Assembly (NCBI GenBank): GCA_017308135.1
Contig: JAFKFM010000008.1
Location: forward strand, 806,001 to 870,000
Length of the DNA: 64,000 nucleotides
Reading direction: 5' to 3'
Origin: Alphaproteobacteria bacterium
GTDB taxonomy: Bacteria > Pseudomonadota > Alphaproteobacteria > CACIAM-22H2
In this document: positions 11,268-19,720 of the stretch, in pieces
Position numbering within the stretch: the first letter of the stretch is position 1
Layout: each line of letters opens with the position of its first letter
Notes under the pieces: generated by a model
Databases searched by the model: none
The model's input: the letters and a program-made list of their open reading frames with translations, nothing else
Told to the model about the DNA's origin: nothing
Position numbers and translations under genes: made by a program

Positions 11268-11890
11268 CAGCGTGCGCCCGCGCGCGTCGCGGGCGGCGCA
11301 CCCCGGCGGCGTTCGGCGATCGCCTTCAGCAATTCCTGTTCGGCCGTGCTGCGCGGGGCCGCGGGACGATCGTTGTTCTCGCGCGCCCCGCCTTCGCGTT
11401 CGGCGAAACGGATCGCGTCGCGCAGCAAGCGGTCTTCCTCGTCCGACACCGGGGCCGGCGGCGCTTCGCGTTCGTAACGCTCGTCGCGGGCGTAACGTTC
11501 CTCGCGCTCGTAACGTTCGGCGCGCTCGGCACGGCGCGCGACTTGCGGGCGCTCGCGTTCACGTTCGCGTTCGCGTTCGCGCACATTCTCCGCCGCGCGA
11601 TCGGCGACCGGTTCGGCGCGCGATACGATGTATTCGAGATCGTCTTTGAGCGAGATCGCCTTGCGCGTTTGATCTTCGAGCAGCCGCCCCGCCGCCTCGC
11701 CCGCGTTCTTGAGGTCCGCGACCGCCGCTTCCGCGCGCTTGGCCGCTTCGTTGAATTCCTTGATCGTGCGGTCGAGTTCCGCCTTGCCGTCGCGCCACGT
11801 GCCCAAGCGCTTGTGCAAGCGCCAGGCATAGACGATCACCGCCGCGAGCAGGACCGCCAGGACGAGATTGAGGGCGACATCGAGACCCAT
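11267..11890 (-). CDS. DUF6468-type flagellar-operon membrane protein
   Basis: A 207-residue protein with one N-terminal transmembrane helix (about 5-24, VALNLVLAVLLAAVIVYAW), a coiled-coil stretch (about 35-95) and a very charged tail with a run of alternating Arg and Glu residues near position 105-115. Position between fliM and motE, and the N-terminal region, match the alphaproteobacterial DUF6468 family found in flagellar operons; the biochemical function is unknown. Its start overlaps the fliM stop as TGATG, and its stop overlaps motE the same way. The DNA encoding the Arg-Glu run is a short tandem repeat of about 6-base units. Confidence 0.7.
   Translation of the reverse strand: MGLDVALNLVLAVLLAAVIVYAWRLHKRLGTWRDGKAELDRTIKEFNEAAKRAEAAVADLKNAGEAAGRLLEDQTRKAISLKDDLEYIVSRAEPVADRAAENVRERERERERERPQVARRAERAERYEREERYARDERYEREAPPAPVSDEEDRLLRDAIRFAEREGGARENNDRPAAPRSTAEQELLKAIAERRRGAPPATRAGAR
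11545..11581. repeat. Hexanucleotide tandem repeat encoding an Arg-Glu run
   Basis: Near-perfect units of cgttcg/cgttca repeat about five to six times. On the coding strand this produces alternating Arg-Glu residues in the flagellar-operon membrane protein. Unit length is a multiple of three, so slippage would change length without a frameshift. Confidence 0.7.
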
Positions 11891-12957
11891 CACGATTCCT
11901 CGTACTTGTTGATCTTGCGGTCGATCATGACCGCGACGTTCTGGCCGCGCCGCCCCATGCGCCCTTTGAACAGGCGTTCGGGACCGCACAGCACTTCGAT
12001 TTCGCTTTCCGGCGTGGCGTTGAGCATCAATCGCGTGCCGACCTTGAAGTCGAGCACGTCCTGCAGCGTCATCACCTGTTCGTCGAGCACGGCGTTGATG
12101 TCGACTTCGGTCGACCACAATTCGGTGGCCAAGTGGCCTTCCCAAATCGAGTCACGGCCGAATTTTTCACCCATGAACTGCTGCAGCAGCATTTCGCGGA
12201 CGGGTTCGAGGGTCGCGTAAGGCAGCAGCAATTCCAGGCGTCCGCCGCGATCTTCCATGTCGATGCGCAGCTTGGCGATGATCGCGGCGTTGGCCGGGCG
12301 CGCGATGGTCGCGAAGCGCGGGTTGGTTTCCAAACGCTCGAAGCGGAAATTGACCTTGCTGATCGGGTCGAACGACGCCGACAAATCGCCGAGCACGACG
12401 GCGACGAGACGCTCGACCAGGTTGCGTTCGATCGTGGTGTAGGGGCGGCCTTCGATACGCATCGCGGCCGTGCCGCGCCGGCCGCCGAGCAGCACGTCGA
12501 CGATCGAGTAGATGAGCGCTGAGTCGACCGTCAGCAGGCCGAAATTGTCCCACTGCTCCGCCTTGAACACCGCGAGCATCGCGGGCAGCGGAATGGAGTT
12601 CACGTAGTCGCCGAAACGCGTCGAGGTGATGACGTCGAGCGAGACTTCGACGTTATCCGACGTGAAGTTGCGCAAGCTGGTCGTCAGCATTCGAACCAGA
12701 CGGTCGAATACGATTTCGAGCATCGGCAGGCGTTCGTACGAGACGAGCGCGCTGTTGATGATCGCCTGCATGCCCGAGGTGCCGTCGCCCCCGGCCCCGC
12801 CCGCATCGAAGCCGAGCAGGGAGTCGATTTCGTCCTGGTTCAGAACGCGCGCGGTGGCGTCGCCGCCGCCGCCGCCCGCGTCGCCGCCGCCGGAGTCCAT
12901 GGCCGCCCATTCGGCGGCCATCTTCTCTTCTTCGGACATGTTGTTCGGATCGGACAT
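11890..12957 (-). CDS. fliM: Flagellar motor switch protein FliM
   Basis: A 355-residue FliM, a C-ring component that binds CheY-P and sets rotation direction. The family core is seen in the middle domain (YERLPMLEIVFDRLVRML, and FKAEQWDNFGLLTVDS) and in the C-terminal SpoA domain (LQDVLDFKVGTRLMLNA, ending RRGQNVAVMID). Residues 1-45 are low complexity with Gly and Asp. A CheY-binding motif at the extreme N-terminus is not obvious, though QDEIDSLLGFD at about residue 40 resembles it closely. The gene follows fliL by ten bases and overlaps the downstream gene by TGATG. Confidence 0.94.
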   Translation of the reverse strand: MSDPNNMSEEEKMAAEWAAMDSGGGDAGGGGGDATARVLNQDEIDSLLGFDAGGAGGDGTSGMQAIINSALVSYERLPMLEIVFDRLVRMLTTSLRNFTSDNVEVSLDVITSTRFGDYVNSIPLPAMLAVFKAEQWDNFGLLTVDSALIYSIVDVLLGGRRGTAAMRIEGRPYTTIERNLVERLVAVVLGDLSASFDPISKVNFRFERLETNPRFATIARPANAAIIAKLRIDMEDRGGRLELLLPYATLEPVREMLLQQFMGEKFGRDSIWEGHLATELWSTEVDINAVLDEQVMTLQDVLDFKVGTRLMLNATPESEIEVLCGPERLFKGRMGRRGQNVAVMIDRKINKYEES

Positions 12958-12967
12958 GGCGGGGCCT

Positions 12968-13510
12968 CTATTGGACCAGCATTTCGCGGAACAGGATGTC
13001 GTTGACGCGGGCGGGTGCGGCGGCGAGCTGAACGCGGGTCAACAGCTCTTCGCGCAGTTTGAGGAAGCCGGACGAGCCGCGCAGATCTTCCGGGCGCAGC
13101 TCGCGCAGATAGACTTGGAAATTGTCGACGATGCGCGGCAGGTTCGCTTCGAACTGGGCCGCGTCGTCGATCGAACGCAACTCGACCGACATCGTCAGCT
13201 TCAGGAACGACGTGCGCCGCCCCGCCCCGGCGTTCAAATTCACCAGCAGGTCGGGCATGTTGAAATAGACCGATTTGACGGGCCCGGCGGGTTCGGCGGG
13301 CTTGGGCGGGCCTTCTTCGGCCACTTGCTCGGGCGGCGGGCCGCCGGCGAAAAACAGGAAGAACACCCCGGCGCCGATCCCCAGCAAAAGCACAAGTCCG
13401 CCCGCGGCAACGATGATCAACATCTTGCCGGACAGAAACTTCTTCTTGGGCGCTTCCCCGCCTTCTGGCGAGGCGCCGTCAGCGCCCTCGGTGGGTGGAT
13501 CGTCCGCCAT
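12968..13510 (-). CDS. fliL: Flagellar basal body-associated protein FliL (copy 1)
   Basis: A 180-residue FliL. A short acidic cytoplasmic N-terminus precedes one transmembrane helix (about 29-55, MLIIVAAGGLVLLLGIGAG), a Pro-rich linker and the periplasmic FliL domain (VNLNAGAGRRTSFLKLTMSV through RVNDILFREMLVQ). FliL surrounds the stator and supports torque or swarming. It is the first gene of the fliL-fliM operon. A second paralog lies immediately upstream; see that entry for the shared promoter motif. Confidence 0.9.
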   Translation of the reverse strand: MADDPPTEGADGASPEGGEAPKKKFLSGKMLIIVAAGGLVLLLGIGAGVFFLFFAGGPPPEQVAEEGPPKPAEPAGPVKSVYFNMPDLLVNLNAGAGRRTSFLKLTMSVELRSIDDAAQFEANLPRIVDNFQVYLRELRPEDLRGSSGFLKLREELLTRVQLAAAPARVNDILFREMLVQ

Positions 13511-13557
13511 CGAACCTTACGTTCCGAACCGTTAATCGCCCGACGAATCTCGGGCAG

Positions 13558-13570
13558 ATTTATCTAAACT
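13558..13570 (-). promoter_or_regulatory. Shared 13-base motif upstream of fliL copy 1
   Basis: Minus-strand AGTTTAGATAAAT is identical to the element at 14205-14217 before the other fliL copy, and in both cases GTTAAC lies 23-24 bases further upstream. The AT-rich core could be a -10-like region, which I infer from position only. Confidence 0.5.
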
Positions 13571-13595
13571 CCCACATAAATGTGCCAAACCCTGG

Positions 13596-13610
13596 TTAAC
13601 AACCCGTTAT
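13596..13610. promoter_or_regulatory. CtrA-box-like element upstream of fliL copy 1
   Basis: The + strand reads TTAA-N7-TTAT, one mismatch from the CtrA consensus. It lies about 86 bases upstream of the fliL copy 1 start. Confidence 0.4.
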
Positions 13611-13681
13611 CACCGCCCAGATTCCGGCTTAATTCCGCCCGGCAAGCCGTTCCGACTCAAAAATGAATCCGGATCAAGGGC

Positions 13682-14188
13682 TTACTGAACGAGGATCTCC
13701 CGGAAAAGCACGTCTTGGACCCGGGCTGGCCGCGCCGCCGCCTGAACCCGGCGCAACATTTCCTCGCGCAGGCGGGTCAACCCCGCCGAACCACGTAGAT
13801 CTTCGGGCCGCAACTCGCGCAGATAGGTCACGAACGTATCGACGATGCGCGGCATCGCGTCTTCGAATTCGGGCACGTCGGCCTCGACCACTTCCAGCGA
13901 GGCGGTCAGCTTGATGAAATTGCCGCGCCCGCGCTGGGCAAGGCTCAGATTTACCAGCAAATCCGGCAAATCGTAGATGATCGTTGGCGGCGGGGGTGGC
14001 GGGGGCGCATCGGCCTGCTCGGCCGCGTGTTCCTCTTTGCCGCCGAAAAAGCCAAGGAACCACGCGGCGCCGCCGCCGATGGTCAGCAGCAGCACCGGAA
14101 CCAGAATGATCAGCAGTTTCTTGCCCGAGAATTTCTTCTTTCCGCCTTCGCCATCGGCGGGGGCGTCGGGTGCTGCGGCGTCGGCCAT
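13682..14188 (-). CDS. fliL: FliL family protein (copy 2)
   Basis: A 168-residue FliL paralog with the same architecture as its neighbour: cytoplasmic acidic N-terminus, Lys-rich stretch, transmembrane helix (about 26-46, LLIILVPVLLLTIGGGAAW), then a FliL domain ending RVQDVLFREILVQ. The C-termini of the two copies are nearly identical in key positions (LRELRPEDLRGS). Copy 2 lies 171 bases upstream of copy 1 on the same strand and has its own upstream motif, so each is probably transcribed from its own promoter. It may work with a second stator or a lateral system, but nothing in this window tests that. Confidence 0.88.
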   Translation of the reverse strand: MADAAAPDAPADGEGGKKKFSGKKLLIILVPVLLLTIGGGAAWFLGFFGGKEEHAAEQADAPPPPPPPTIIYDLPDLLVNLSLAQRGRGNFIKLTASLEVVEADVPEFEDAMPRIVDTFVTYLRELRPEDLRGSAGLTRLREEMLRRVQAAARPARVQDVLFREILVQ

Positions 14189-14204
14189 GGGGCAAGTCTA
14201 CCCA

Positions 14205-14217
14205 ATTTATCTAAACT
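14205..14217 (-). promoter_or_regulatory. Shared 13-base motif upstream of fliL copy 2
   Basis: Minus-strand AGTTTAGATAAAT, identical to 13558-13570, ends 17 bases from the fliL copy 2 start. GTTAAC follows 23 bases further upstream at 14241-14246. Confidence 0.5.
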
Positions 14218-14241
14218 TGGCACGATTATGCCGTAGAGGCG

Positions 14242-14256
14242 TTAACGTCCCATGAA
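14242..14256. promoter_or_regulatory. CtrA-box-like element upstream of fliL copy 2
   Basis: The + strand reads TTAA-N7-TGAA, one mismatch from the CtrA consensus. It sits in the divergent spacer between fliL copy 2 and a TRAP binding-protein gene. Confidence 0.35.
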
Positions 14257-14302
14257 GACAGGCGCTAAACTCCGGCCATCCTTTTCCTCACGGAGTCCGA
14301 AC

Positions 14303-15358
14303 ATGGATCGCCGCAGCGTTTTGACCGCCGGCCTCGCTGGTGCCCTCGCCGCTCCAACTCTGGCAACCGCGCAGACCGCGCCGATCCGGTTGCGCATGAC
14401 CACGATCGTGCCCGAGGGCACGTATCTGTTCACCGCCTTCACCAAACGCTTCGTCGATTACGTGCGTTTGCTGACCGACGGGCGGGTGGAGATCCAGGCG
14501 TTTCCGGCGGGTGTGCTCGCCCCGCCCTTCGACGTCTATCGCGCGGTCGAAGACGGGCGCGCCGATATGGGTCACGCCCCGCCGGCCCTCATCTATCAGC
14601 GCGACGCGACGATGGCGCTGGTCACGTCGTTCCCCGGCGGGCTTGGCATCGAAGCGACGATGCATTGGCTTTACGAGGAAGGCGGCTTGAAGCTGCTGAC
14701 CGATCATCACCGCGATCGCTTGAAGCTGCAGCCGATCGTCGCGGGCATGGCGACGACGGAAGTCTTCGCGCATTCGTGGAAGCCGATCCGCAATGCCGCC
14801 GATATGCGCGGCCTCAAATTCCGCACGCTCGGCGTTTGGGCCGACGTGATGCGCGAATTCGGCGCCGAGCCCGTCGCGACGCCGACGGCCGATGTGGCGA
14901 CGGCGCTGGAACGGCGCGTGATCGACGCCGCGAAAATGGCGGGCCCGGCCGACAATCTGCAAATGGGCCTCAACCGTATCGCGCCGTACATCGTCGTGCC
15001 CGGCGCGCATTTGCCCGGCGGCTATTTCACCGCCTTCATGCGCGGCGAACGCTGGGATCAGATTCCCGCACCGTTGCAGGAACGCATTCTGCTGGCGGGG
15101 CGCCTGACGAGTTTCGATTCCTATCTCGAGAAAGGCCGCCTCGATATCGACGCGATGGCCGAATTCCGCAAAGGCCGCGCCGAGATCGTCACGCTCGATC
15201 CCCAATTCGTCGCGCAGATCAAAGCGGCGGCGCGCGAATGGGCGCGCAAGGCCGTGGCGGCCGCCAGCGCGCAAGGCAATCCCTGGCCCGAGCGCGTGAT
15301 GAATTCGACCTTCGCCTTCCAAGACAAGTGGGAGGCGAATGCGGTCTATCGGCTCTAG
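14303..15358 (+). CDS. TRAP transporter substrate-binding protein (DctP family)
   Basis: A 351-residue periplasmic binding protein. The N-terminus MDRRSVLTAGLAGALAAPTL carries a possible twin-arginine signal, cleaved near ATAQ. The DctP fold shows in the segment GRVEIQAFPAGVL and the later NAADMRGLKFRTLG, which holds the conserved carboxylate-binding Arg. Start chosen at the ATG seven bases after CGGAG. The gene overlaps the small permease gene by 20 bases and forms a complete three-gene TRAP operon with it and the large permease. The ligand is presumably an organic acid but cannot be specified. Confidence 0.88.
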   Translation: MDRRSVLTAGLAGALAAPTLATAQTAPIRLRMTTIVPEGTYLFTAFTKRFVDYVRLLTDGRVEIQAFPAGVLAPPFDVYRAVEDGRADMGHAPPALIYQRDATMALVTSFPGGLGIEATMHWLYEEGGLKLLTDHHRDRLKLQPIVAGMATTEVFAHSWKPIRNAADMRGLKFRTLGVWADVMREFGAEPVATPTADVATALERRVIDAAKMAGPADNLQMGLNRIAPYIVVPGAHLPGGYFTAFMRGERWDQIPAPLQERILLAGRLTSFDSYLEKGRLDIDAMAEFRKGRAEIVTLDPQFVAQIKAAAREWARKAVAAASAQGNPWPERVMNSTFAFQDKWEANAVYRL

Positions 15359-15824
15359 GCTTTCCGACGCCGGGCTCATCGTCGCGATGGCGGCGGGCGC
15401 TTTGGCGCTCGGCCTGATGCTGATCGAAGTGGTCTTGCGCTACGTCTTCGCGTCGCCGACGGTATGGACGCCGGAGATGGTGGGCATCGCCAACGGTGCG
15501 GCCTTCGTGTTCGGCGCGGGGCCGGCGTTACGCGGCGGCGCGCATGTCTCGGTCGATGCGGTGTCGCGATTCATGCCCGCGCGGTTGCGCGACGCGATCC
15601 TGGCGTTGTTCTTCGTCGCCCTCGCCTTGCCCGTTCTGCTGTGGATCGCGCAAGCCGGGTTCGACCGCGCGCTCAACGCCTATCTCCATGCCGAGGTGAA
15701 CGACGTCAGCCCCTGGCGGCGCCAGATCTGGCCGCATTACGCGCTGCTGACCTTGGGCACGATTGGCTTGGCGCTCGACGTGCTGCTCAGCGGTTTGCGC
15801 CACGCCAAGGCAGTGCAGGCATGA
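15339..15824 (+). CDS. TRAP transporter small permease (DctQ family)
   Basis: A 161-residue membrane protein with four predicted transmembrane helices, the family size. The DctQ signature is visible as IEVVLRYVFASPTVWTPEMVG and RGGAHVSVDAV. It associates with the large permease in the inner membrane. Its start is inside the binding-protein gene and its stop overlaps the large permease start as ATGA, which indicates tight translational coupling of all three genes. Confidence 0.88.
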   Translation: MRSIGSRLSDAGLIVAMAAGALALGLMLIEVVLRYVFASPTVWTPEMVGIANGAAFVFGAGPALRGGAHVSVDAVSRFMPARLRDAILALFFVALALPVLLWIAQAGFDRALNAYLHAEVNDVSPWRRQIWPHYALLTLGTIGLALDVLLSGLRHAKAVQA

Positions 15825-17134
15825 TCGGCGATCTCGCGGTCTGGATGTTCCCGGCGCTGTTCGGGCTGATGTTCCTGGGCGTGCCGGTGGGGCTCGGCCT
15901 GATCGTGATTTCGGCCGCGTTCGGCTATGCGTTTTTCGGCGACGCGCTCGGCCGCCAGATGTTCGGGCGCTTGATCGAGGTTTCGTCGAATTTCGCCTTC
16001 ACCGCGATCCCGGCTTTCGTGTTCATGGGCAATATTCTGGAGAAATCCGGGATCGCCGAAAGCCTGTTCGGCGCCATGCGGCTGTGGCTCGGCCGTTTGC
16101 CCGGCGGCATGGCGCTGGCGACCATCGCGATGGCGGCGATCTTCTCGGCCGCCACGGGCATCATCGGCGCCGTCGAAGTCACGATCGGCTTGATGGCGAT
16201 CCCCGCGATGATGGCCGCGCGCTACGACAAGCGCTTGATCGCAGGGACCATATGTGCTGGCGGTTCGCTCGGCACGATCATTCCGCCGTCGCTGACGGCC
16301 GTGATCTACGGCCTGGTCGCGCAAGTGCCGATCTCCGATCTGCTCGCCGGGATCTTGATTCCGGGCGCGCTGATGACGGCGCTGTTCATGGCGTGGATCG
16401 TGCTGCGCTGCCTGATCGATCCGAGTGCCGGCCCGCCGGTCGAAGAAACCGGCGTAACGTTCGCCGAAAAGCTGCGCGTGACGGCGACGGCGCTTGTTCC
16501 CACCCTCGCCCTTGTCGCCTGCGTGCTGGGGGCGATCTTTATGGGCATCGCCTCGCCCACGGAGGCGGCCGCGACGGGGGCCGCCGGTGCGCTCGCCCTT
16601 GCCGCATTCCACGGCCGCTTCTCGATCGCCATGGTGATCGACGCCGGCCGGCGCACGGTCATCATCACCGCGATGCTGATGACGATCGTCTATGGCGGCA
16701 CGCTGTTCTCCAGCATGTTCTACGTGCAAGGCGGCGGCGCCATGGTGCGCGAGATGGTGGGCTTCGCGACCGCCAGCCCCGGATTGCTCGTGCCCCTTCT
16801 GCTGACCATCGTGTTCCTGATGGGCTTCGTGCTGGAATGGGTGACGATCGTGCTGCTCGCCGTGCCCGTGTTCGCGCCATTGTTGAAAGCGGCGGGCGTG
16901 GATCCGCTGTGGTTCGGCGTCGCCATGCTCGTCTGCATCCAGACGAGCTATCTCACGCCGCCGATGGCGCCCGCGATCTTCTTCCTGCAAAGCGTGGCGC
17001 CGCCCGAGATGACCTACGGCGATATCTGCCGGGGCGTCATCCCGTTCGTCGTGTGCCAGGTGCTGACGCTGATCGCGGTCGTCGCGATGCCCTGGACCGC
17101 GACCTGGCTGCCCGAACTTATGGGCGGGTTTTAG
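15821..17134 (+). CDS. TRAP transporter large permease (DctM family)
   Basis: A 437-residue sodium-coupled permease with about 12 hydrophobic segments. Typical features are the N-terminal GVPVGLGLIVISAAFGYAFF, the AIPAFVFMGNILEKSGIAE loop, and CAGGSLGTIIPPSL, which is diagnostic for the family. Start chosen at MIGDLAVW because of the ATGA overlap with the small permease gene. The last 17 bases overlap the convergent MFS gene, which encodes its C-terminus on the other strand. Confidence 0.92.
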   Translation: MIGDLAVWMFPALFGLMFLGVPVGLGLIVISAAFGYAFFGDALGRQMFGRLIEVSSNFAFTAIPAFVFMGNILEKSGIAESLFGAMRLWLGRLPGGMALATIAMAAIFSAATGIIGAVEVTIGLMAIPAMMAARYDKRLIAGTICAGGSLGTIIPPSLTAVIYGLVAQVPISDLLAGILIPGALMTALFMAWIVLRCLIDPSAGPPVEETGVTFAEKLRVTATALVPTLALVACVLGAIFMGIASPTEAAATGAAGALALAAFHGRFSIAMVIDAGRRTVIITAMLMTIVYGGTLFSSMFYVQGGGAMVREMVGFATASPGLLVPLLLTIVFLMGFVLEWVTIVLLAVPVFAPLLKAAGVDPLWFGVAMLVCIQTSYLTPPMAPAIFFLQSVAPPEMTYGDICRGVIPFVVCQVLTLIAVVAMPWTATWLPELMGGF

Positions 17135-18326
17135 CGGGCGCTTTGGCGGCGAGCCACGCGATGGCGGCGAAGGCGAGCACGATGAAGGGCAACACGAATT
17201 GGTTGATCGTGTCCCAACCGAACGCGTGCTGCATGGCGCCCGCCCCGGCCGCGGTCGCGGCGACCGAGCCGAATATGATGAAATCGTAGGCCGCCTGCAT
17301 CTTCGCCTTTTCCGACGGGCGATAGGCTTCGGTCAGCAGCGTCGTGCCGCCGATATAGAGGAAGTTCCATCCCACGCCGAGCAGGATCAAGCCGACATAG
17401 AAATGCGCGAAGCTGATCCCGGCGAGGTTGACCGCCGCCGACGCCGCCAGCAGCCCCGCCCCCGCCATCATCGTGCGCATGAGGCCGAAACGCGCGACGA
17501 TCGTGCCGGTGAAGAACGACGGCACGAACATCGCCAGCACATGCGCTTGGATCGTCGTCGCCGCGTCGGCGAAGGCGTGACCGCAAGCGATCATGGCGAG
17601 CGGTGTCGCATTCATCACCAGCGACATGCCGCCATAGGCGACCAGCCCCGCGATCAGCGCGACGATCACTTTGGGCTGGGCGAGAAGCTCGAGGATGGGC
17701 CGCGTGGCACCATGGCGTTCGTCGCCCTTGGGGGCGGGAATATCGATGAACTGCACGACGATCTGTGCGGCGATCGCAACCAGAATCAGGGCCGCGAACG
17801 AGCCCGCGAAGGGGACTGGGTCGAGCAGATGATGCGTCGCCTTGGCGAGCTCGGGCCCGAAAATGCCGGCGAGCACGCCGCCCGCGAGTACGTAGGAGAT
17901 TGCCTTCCCCTTCCAAGCGCCCGAAGCACCGTCGGCCGCCGCGAAGCGATAGAACAGGCCGAAACCGTTATAGACGCCGTTGAACGCGGCGCCGACGCAG
18001 AACAGCGGGAACGAACCGACCAGCACGGCGGCGACGCAGATCGCTTGCGCGACGATGCCGAAGGCAGCGCCGATGGCGAAGCCGAAGCGCCGGCCTTTGA
18101 TCTTCATGAGATACGACGCGGGAAACGTCGTGAGCATCGCCGCGAGCTGCATGAAGCCCATCGGCAGCGTCGCCAGCGCCTTGTTCTCCGCCAGCATATG
18201 GCCGACCAAGGCGGCCTCCGCGATCATCGTCGAGGTGCCGATCATCATCAGCGCCTGCGCGAAGGCCAGCAGCGTCACGTTCCGGCGCGAGCGCGCCGCT
18301 TCGTCGATCGTCGTTTCGGGGGTCAT
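17118..18326 (-). CDS. MFS transporter
   Basis: A 402-residue protein with 12 predicted transmembrane helices in two halves, and the family loop motif between helices 2 and 3 as LMKIKGRRFGFAIGAAFG. The substrate cannot be predicted. It follows a secreted FliL-like gene by eight bases, at the end of the nusB-thiL operon. It overlaps a TRAP permease gene at the 3' end in convergent orientation. Its position at the tail of a housekeeping operon is not informative about substrate. Confidence 0.85.
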   Translation of the reverse strand: MTPETTIDEAARSRRNVTLLAFAQALMMIGTSTMIAEAALVGHMLAENKALATLPMGFMQLAAMLTTFPASYLMKIKGRRFGFAIGAAFGIVAQAICVAAVLVGSFPLFCVGAAFNGVYNGFGLFYRFAAADGASGAWKGKAISYVLAGGVLAGIFGPELAKATHHLLDPVPFAGSFAALILVAIAAQIVVQFIDIPAPKGDERHGATRPILELLAQPKVIVALIAGLVAYGGMSLVMNATPLAMIACGHAFADAATTIQAHVLAMFVPSFFTGTIVARFGLMRTMMAGAGLLAASAAVNLAGISFAHFYVGLILLGVGWNFLYIGGTTLLTEAYRPSEKAKMQAAYDFIIFGSVAATAAGAGAMQHAFGWDTINQFVLPFIVLAFAAIAWLAAKAPAKTRP

Positions 18327-18334
18327 TGGAAAAC

Positions 18335-18748
18335 TCAGTTCGCGGGAACTTTGCGTTCGAGGACGCGTTCGAACACGACGTCCTTCACGATATGCGCGTC
18401 GCCCAGGATACGCGTGGACGACGCCATCATCCGCCTTTTCGCGCGTTCCTGATCGAACGTGTCGCCGCTGGACGCGACTTCGTTAAGGTCGAGGATGAAT
18501 GCGTCCTGCAAACGCGGCAGATTGTCCTTGATCTTCGCTTCGTCGGCGGGTGTGGCAAGTTCCAAGCGCATCAACAGCGCGTAATGGCGCAGCACCCGGT
18601 CGCCCTGGATCGCCGCGACGATCACGCGCGGCAAAACGAACTTGCCCGTCTCGGGCCCGGTGCCTTCGCCCTTCGGATCCTCGGCATGGGCCGCCCCGCC
18701 GAGAACCAGCGCGGCGCACAAGAACAGGAGTCGGGCGAACCGGATCAT
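18335..18748 (-). CDS. Secreted FliL-like protein
   Basis: A 137-residue protein with a clear Sec signal peptide (residues 1-22, FARLLFLCAALVLGGAAHA) and a mature domain whose pattern (VIVAAIQGDRVLRHYALLMRLEL, LPRLQDAFILDL, and IVKDVVFERVLE at the C-terminus) resembles the periplasmic FliL domain. It has no transmembrane anchor besides the signal. It sits between thiL and an MFS gene. Homology to FliL is inferred from pattern, not from a search. Alternative: an unrelated alphaproteobacterial secreted protein of unknown function. Confidence 0.6.
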   Translation of the reverse strand: MIRFARLLFLCAALVLGGAAHAEDPKGEGTGPETGKFVLPRVIVAAIQGDRVLRHYALLMRLELATPADEAKIKDNLPRLQDAFILDLNEVASSGDTFDQERAKRRMMASSTRILGDAHIVKDVVFERVLERKVPAN

Positions 18749-18769
18749 GGGCGCGATAATGGCCCGCGG

Positions 18770-19714
18770 TTAGAAGTGCGTAAAGCCCGCGCGTTTAAGT
18801 GTGAATTCGGCGCCGGCAACGCGTACCGCACCGCTTTTGCCCTTGGCGATCGTACCGATACAAGTCACGGCGATTTTGGCGCGTGCGGCGGCGCGCATGA
18901 TTTTCGCCGATGCCGCTTTGGGTGCGGCAAACAGGATCTCGTAATCGTCGCCGCCGGTCAGCGCCCGAGCGAGATCGCCGTGCTTGCGCGCCGACGCCGA
19001 ACGCGGCACCGCGTTCGCGTCGATCGCCGCCGACACGGCCGAAGCGGCACAGAGATGACCGAGATCGGCGAGCAGCCCGTCCGACACGTCGATCGCCGCA
19101 TGCGCGATCCCGCGCAGCATCGGCCCGAAACCGACGCGCGGCTCGGGAATGCGATAGCGACGCTTCAAATAAGCGTCGGCGTTACCCTTGCGGATTGCGT
19201 CGAGCCCGATCGCCGCATCGCCGACAGTACCGGTCACCCAAAGATCGTCGCCAAGTTTGGCGCCCCCGCGCGGGATCATCTTGCCCTTGGGCGTTTCGCC
19301 GATCGCGGTGATCGACACGGAAAACGGCCCCGTCGTCGCCGTCGTATCGCCGCCCAGCAGCGGCAGGCGATAGAATTCGCCGTCCGCCGCCAGCCCCTTG
19401 GCGAAGCCTTCGAGCCAGCGATCGGTGATCGTCTTGGGCCGCGCGATCGTCAGGAAATAGCCGAGCGGTTTGGCGCCCTTCGCCGCGAGATCGGAAAGAT
19501 TGCGGCGCAGCGCCTTCTGCGCGACCGTCGCCGGCGGCTCGTCGCCCAGCGTATGGATGCCGACGACAAGCTGATCCGCCGTAACGATCAGATCCTTGCC
19601 CGGCTTGGGTGTGAGGACCGCCACGTCGTCGACGAGATTCAGCGCCGCGCGGTGGCCCCGCGTCAACGGCCGGAACAACGCGGCGATGGTTTCGAATTCG
19701 CCGCGCCGTTTCAT
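18770..19714 (-). CDS. thiL: Thiamine-monophosphate kinase
   Basis: A 314-residue ThiL, which phosphorylates thiamine monophosphate to thiamine diphosphate with ATP. Family features are the N-terminal LVDDVAVL Asp region, the repeated metal-binding VTADQLV and DVSDGLLADLGH segments, and GGDDYEILF near residue 250. It lies six bases from nusB in an operon arrangement widespread in alphaproteobacteria. Confidence 0.94.
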   Translation of the reverse strand: MKRRGEFETIAALFRPLTRGHRAALNLVDDVAVLTPKPGKDLIVTADQLVVGIHTLGDEPPATVAQKALRRNLSDLAAKGAKPLGYFLTIARPKTITDRWLEGFAKGLAADGEFYRLPLLGGDTTATTGPFSVSITAIGETPKGKMIPRGGAKLGDDLWVTGTVGDAAIGLDAIRKGNADAYLKRRYRIPEPRVGFGPMLRGIAHAAIDVSDGLLADLGHLCAASAVSAAIDANAVPRSASARKHGDLARALTGGDDYEILFAAPKAASAKIMRAAARAKIAVTCIGTIAKGKSGAVRVAGAEFTLKRAGFTHF

Positions 19715-19720
19715 AGCGCC

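Noticed and set aside
14218-14232. TGGCACGATTATGCC as a sigma54 promoter for the TRAP operon
   Set aside because: The GG and GC elements are one base too close (N9 rather than N10).
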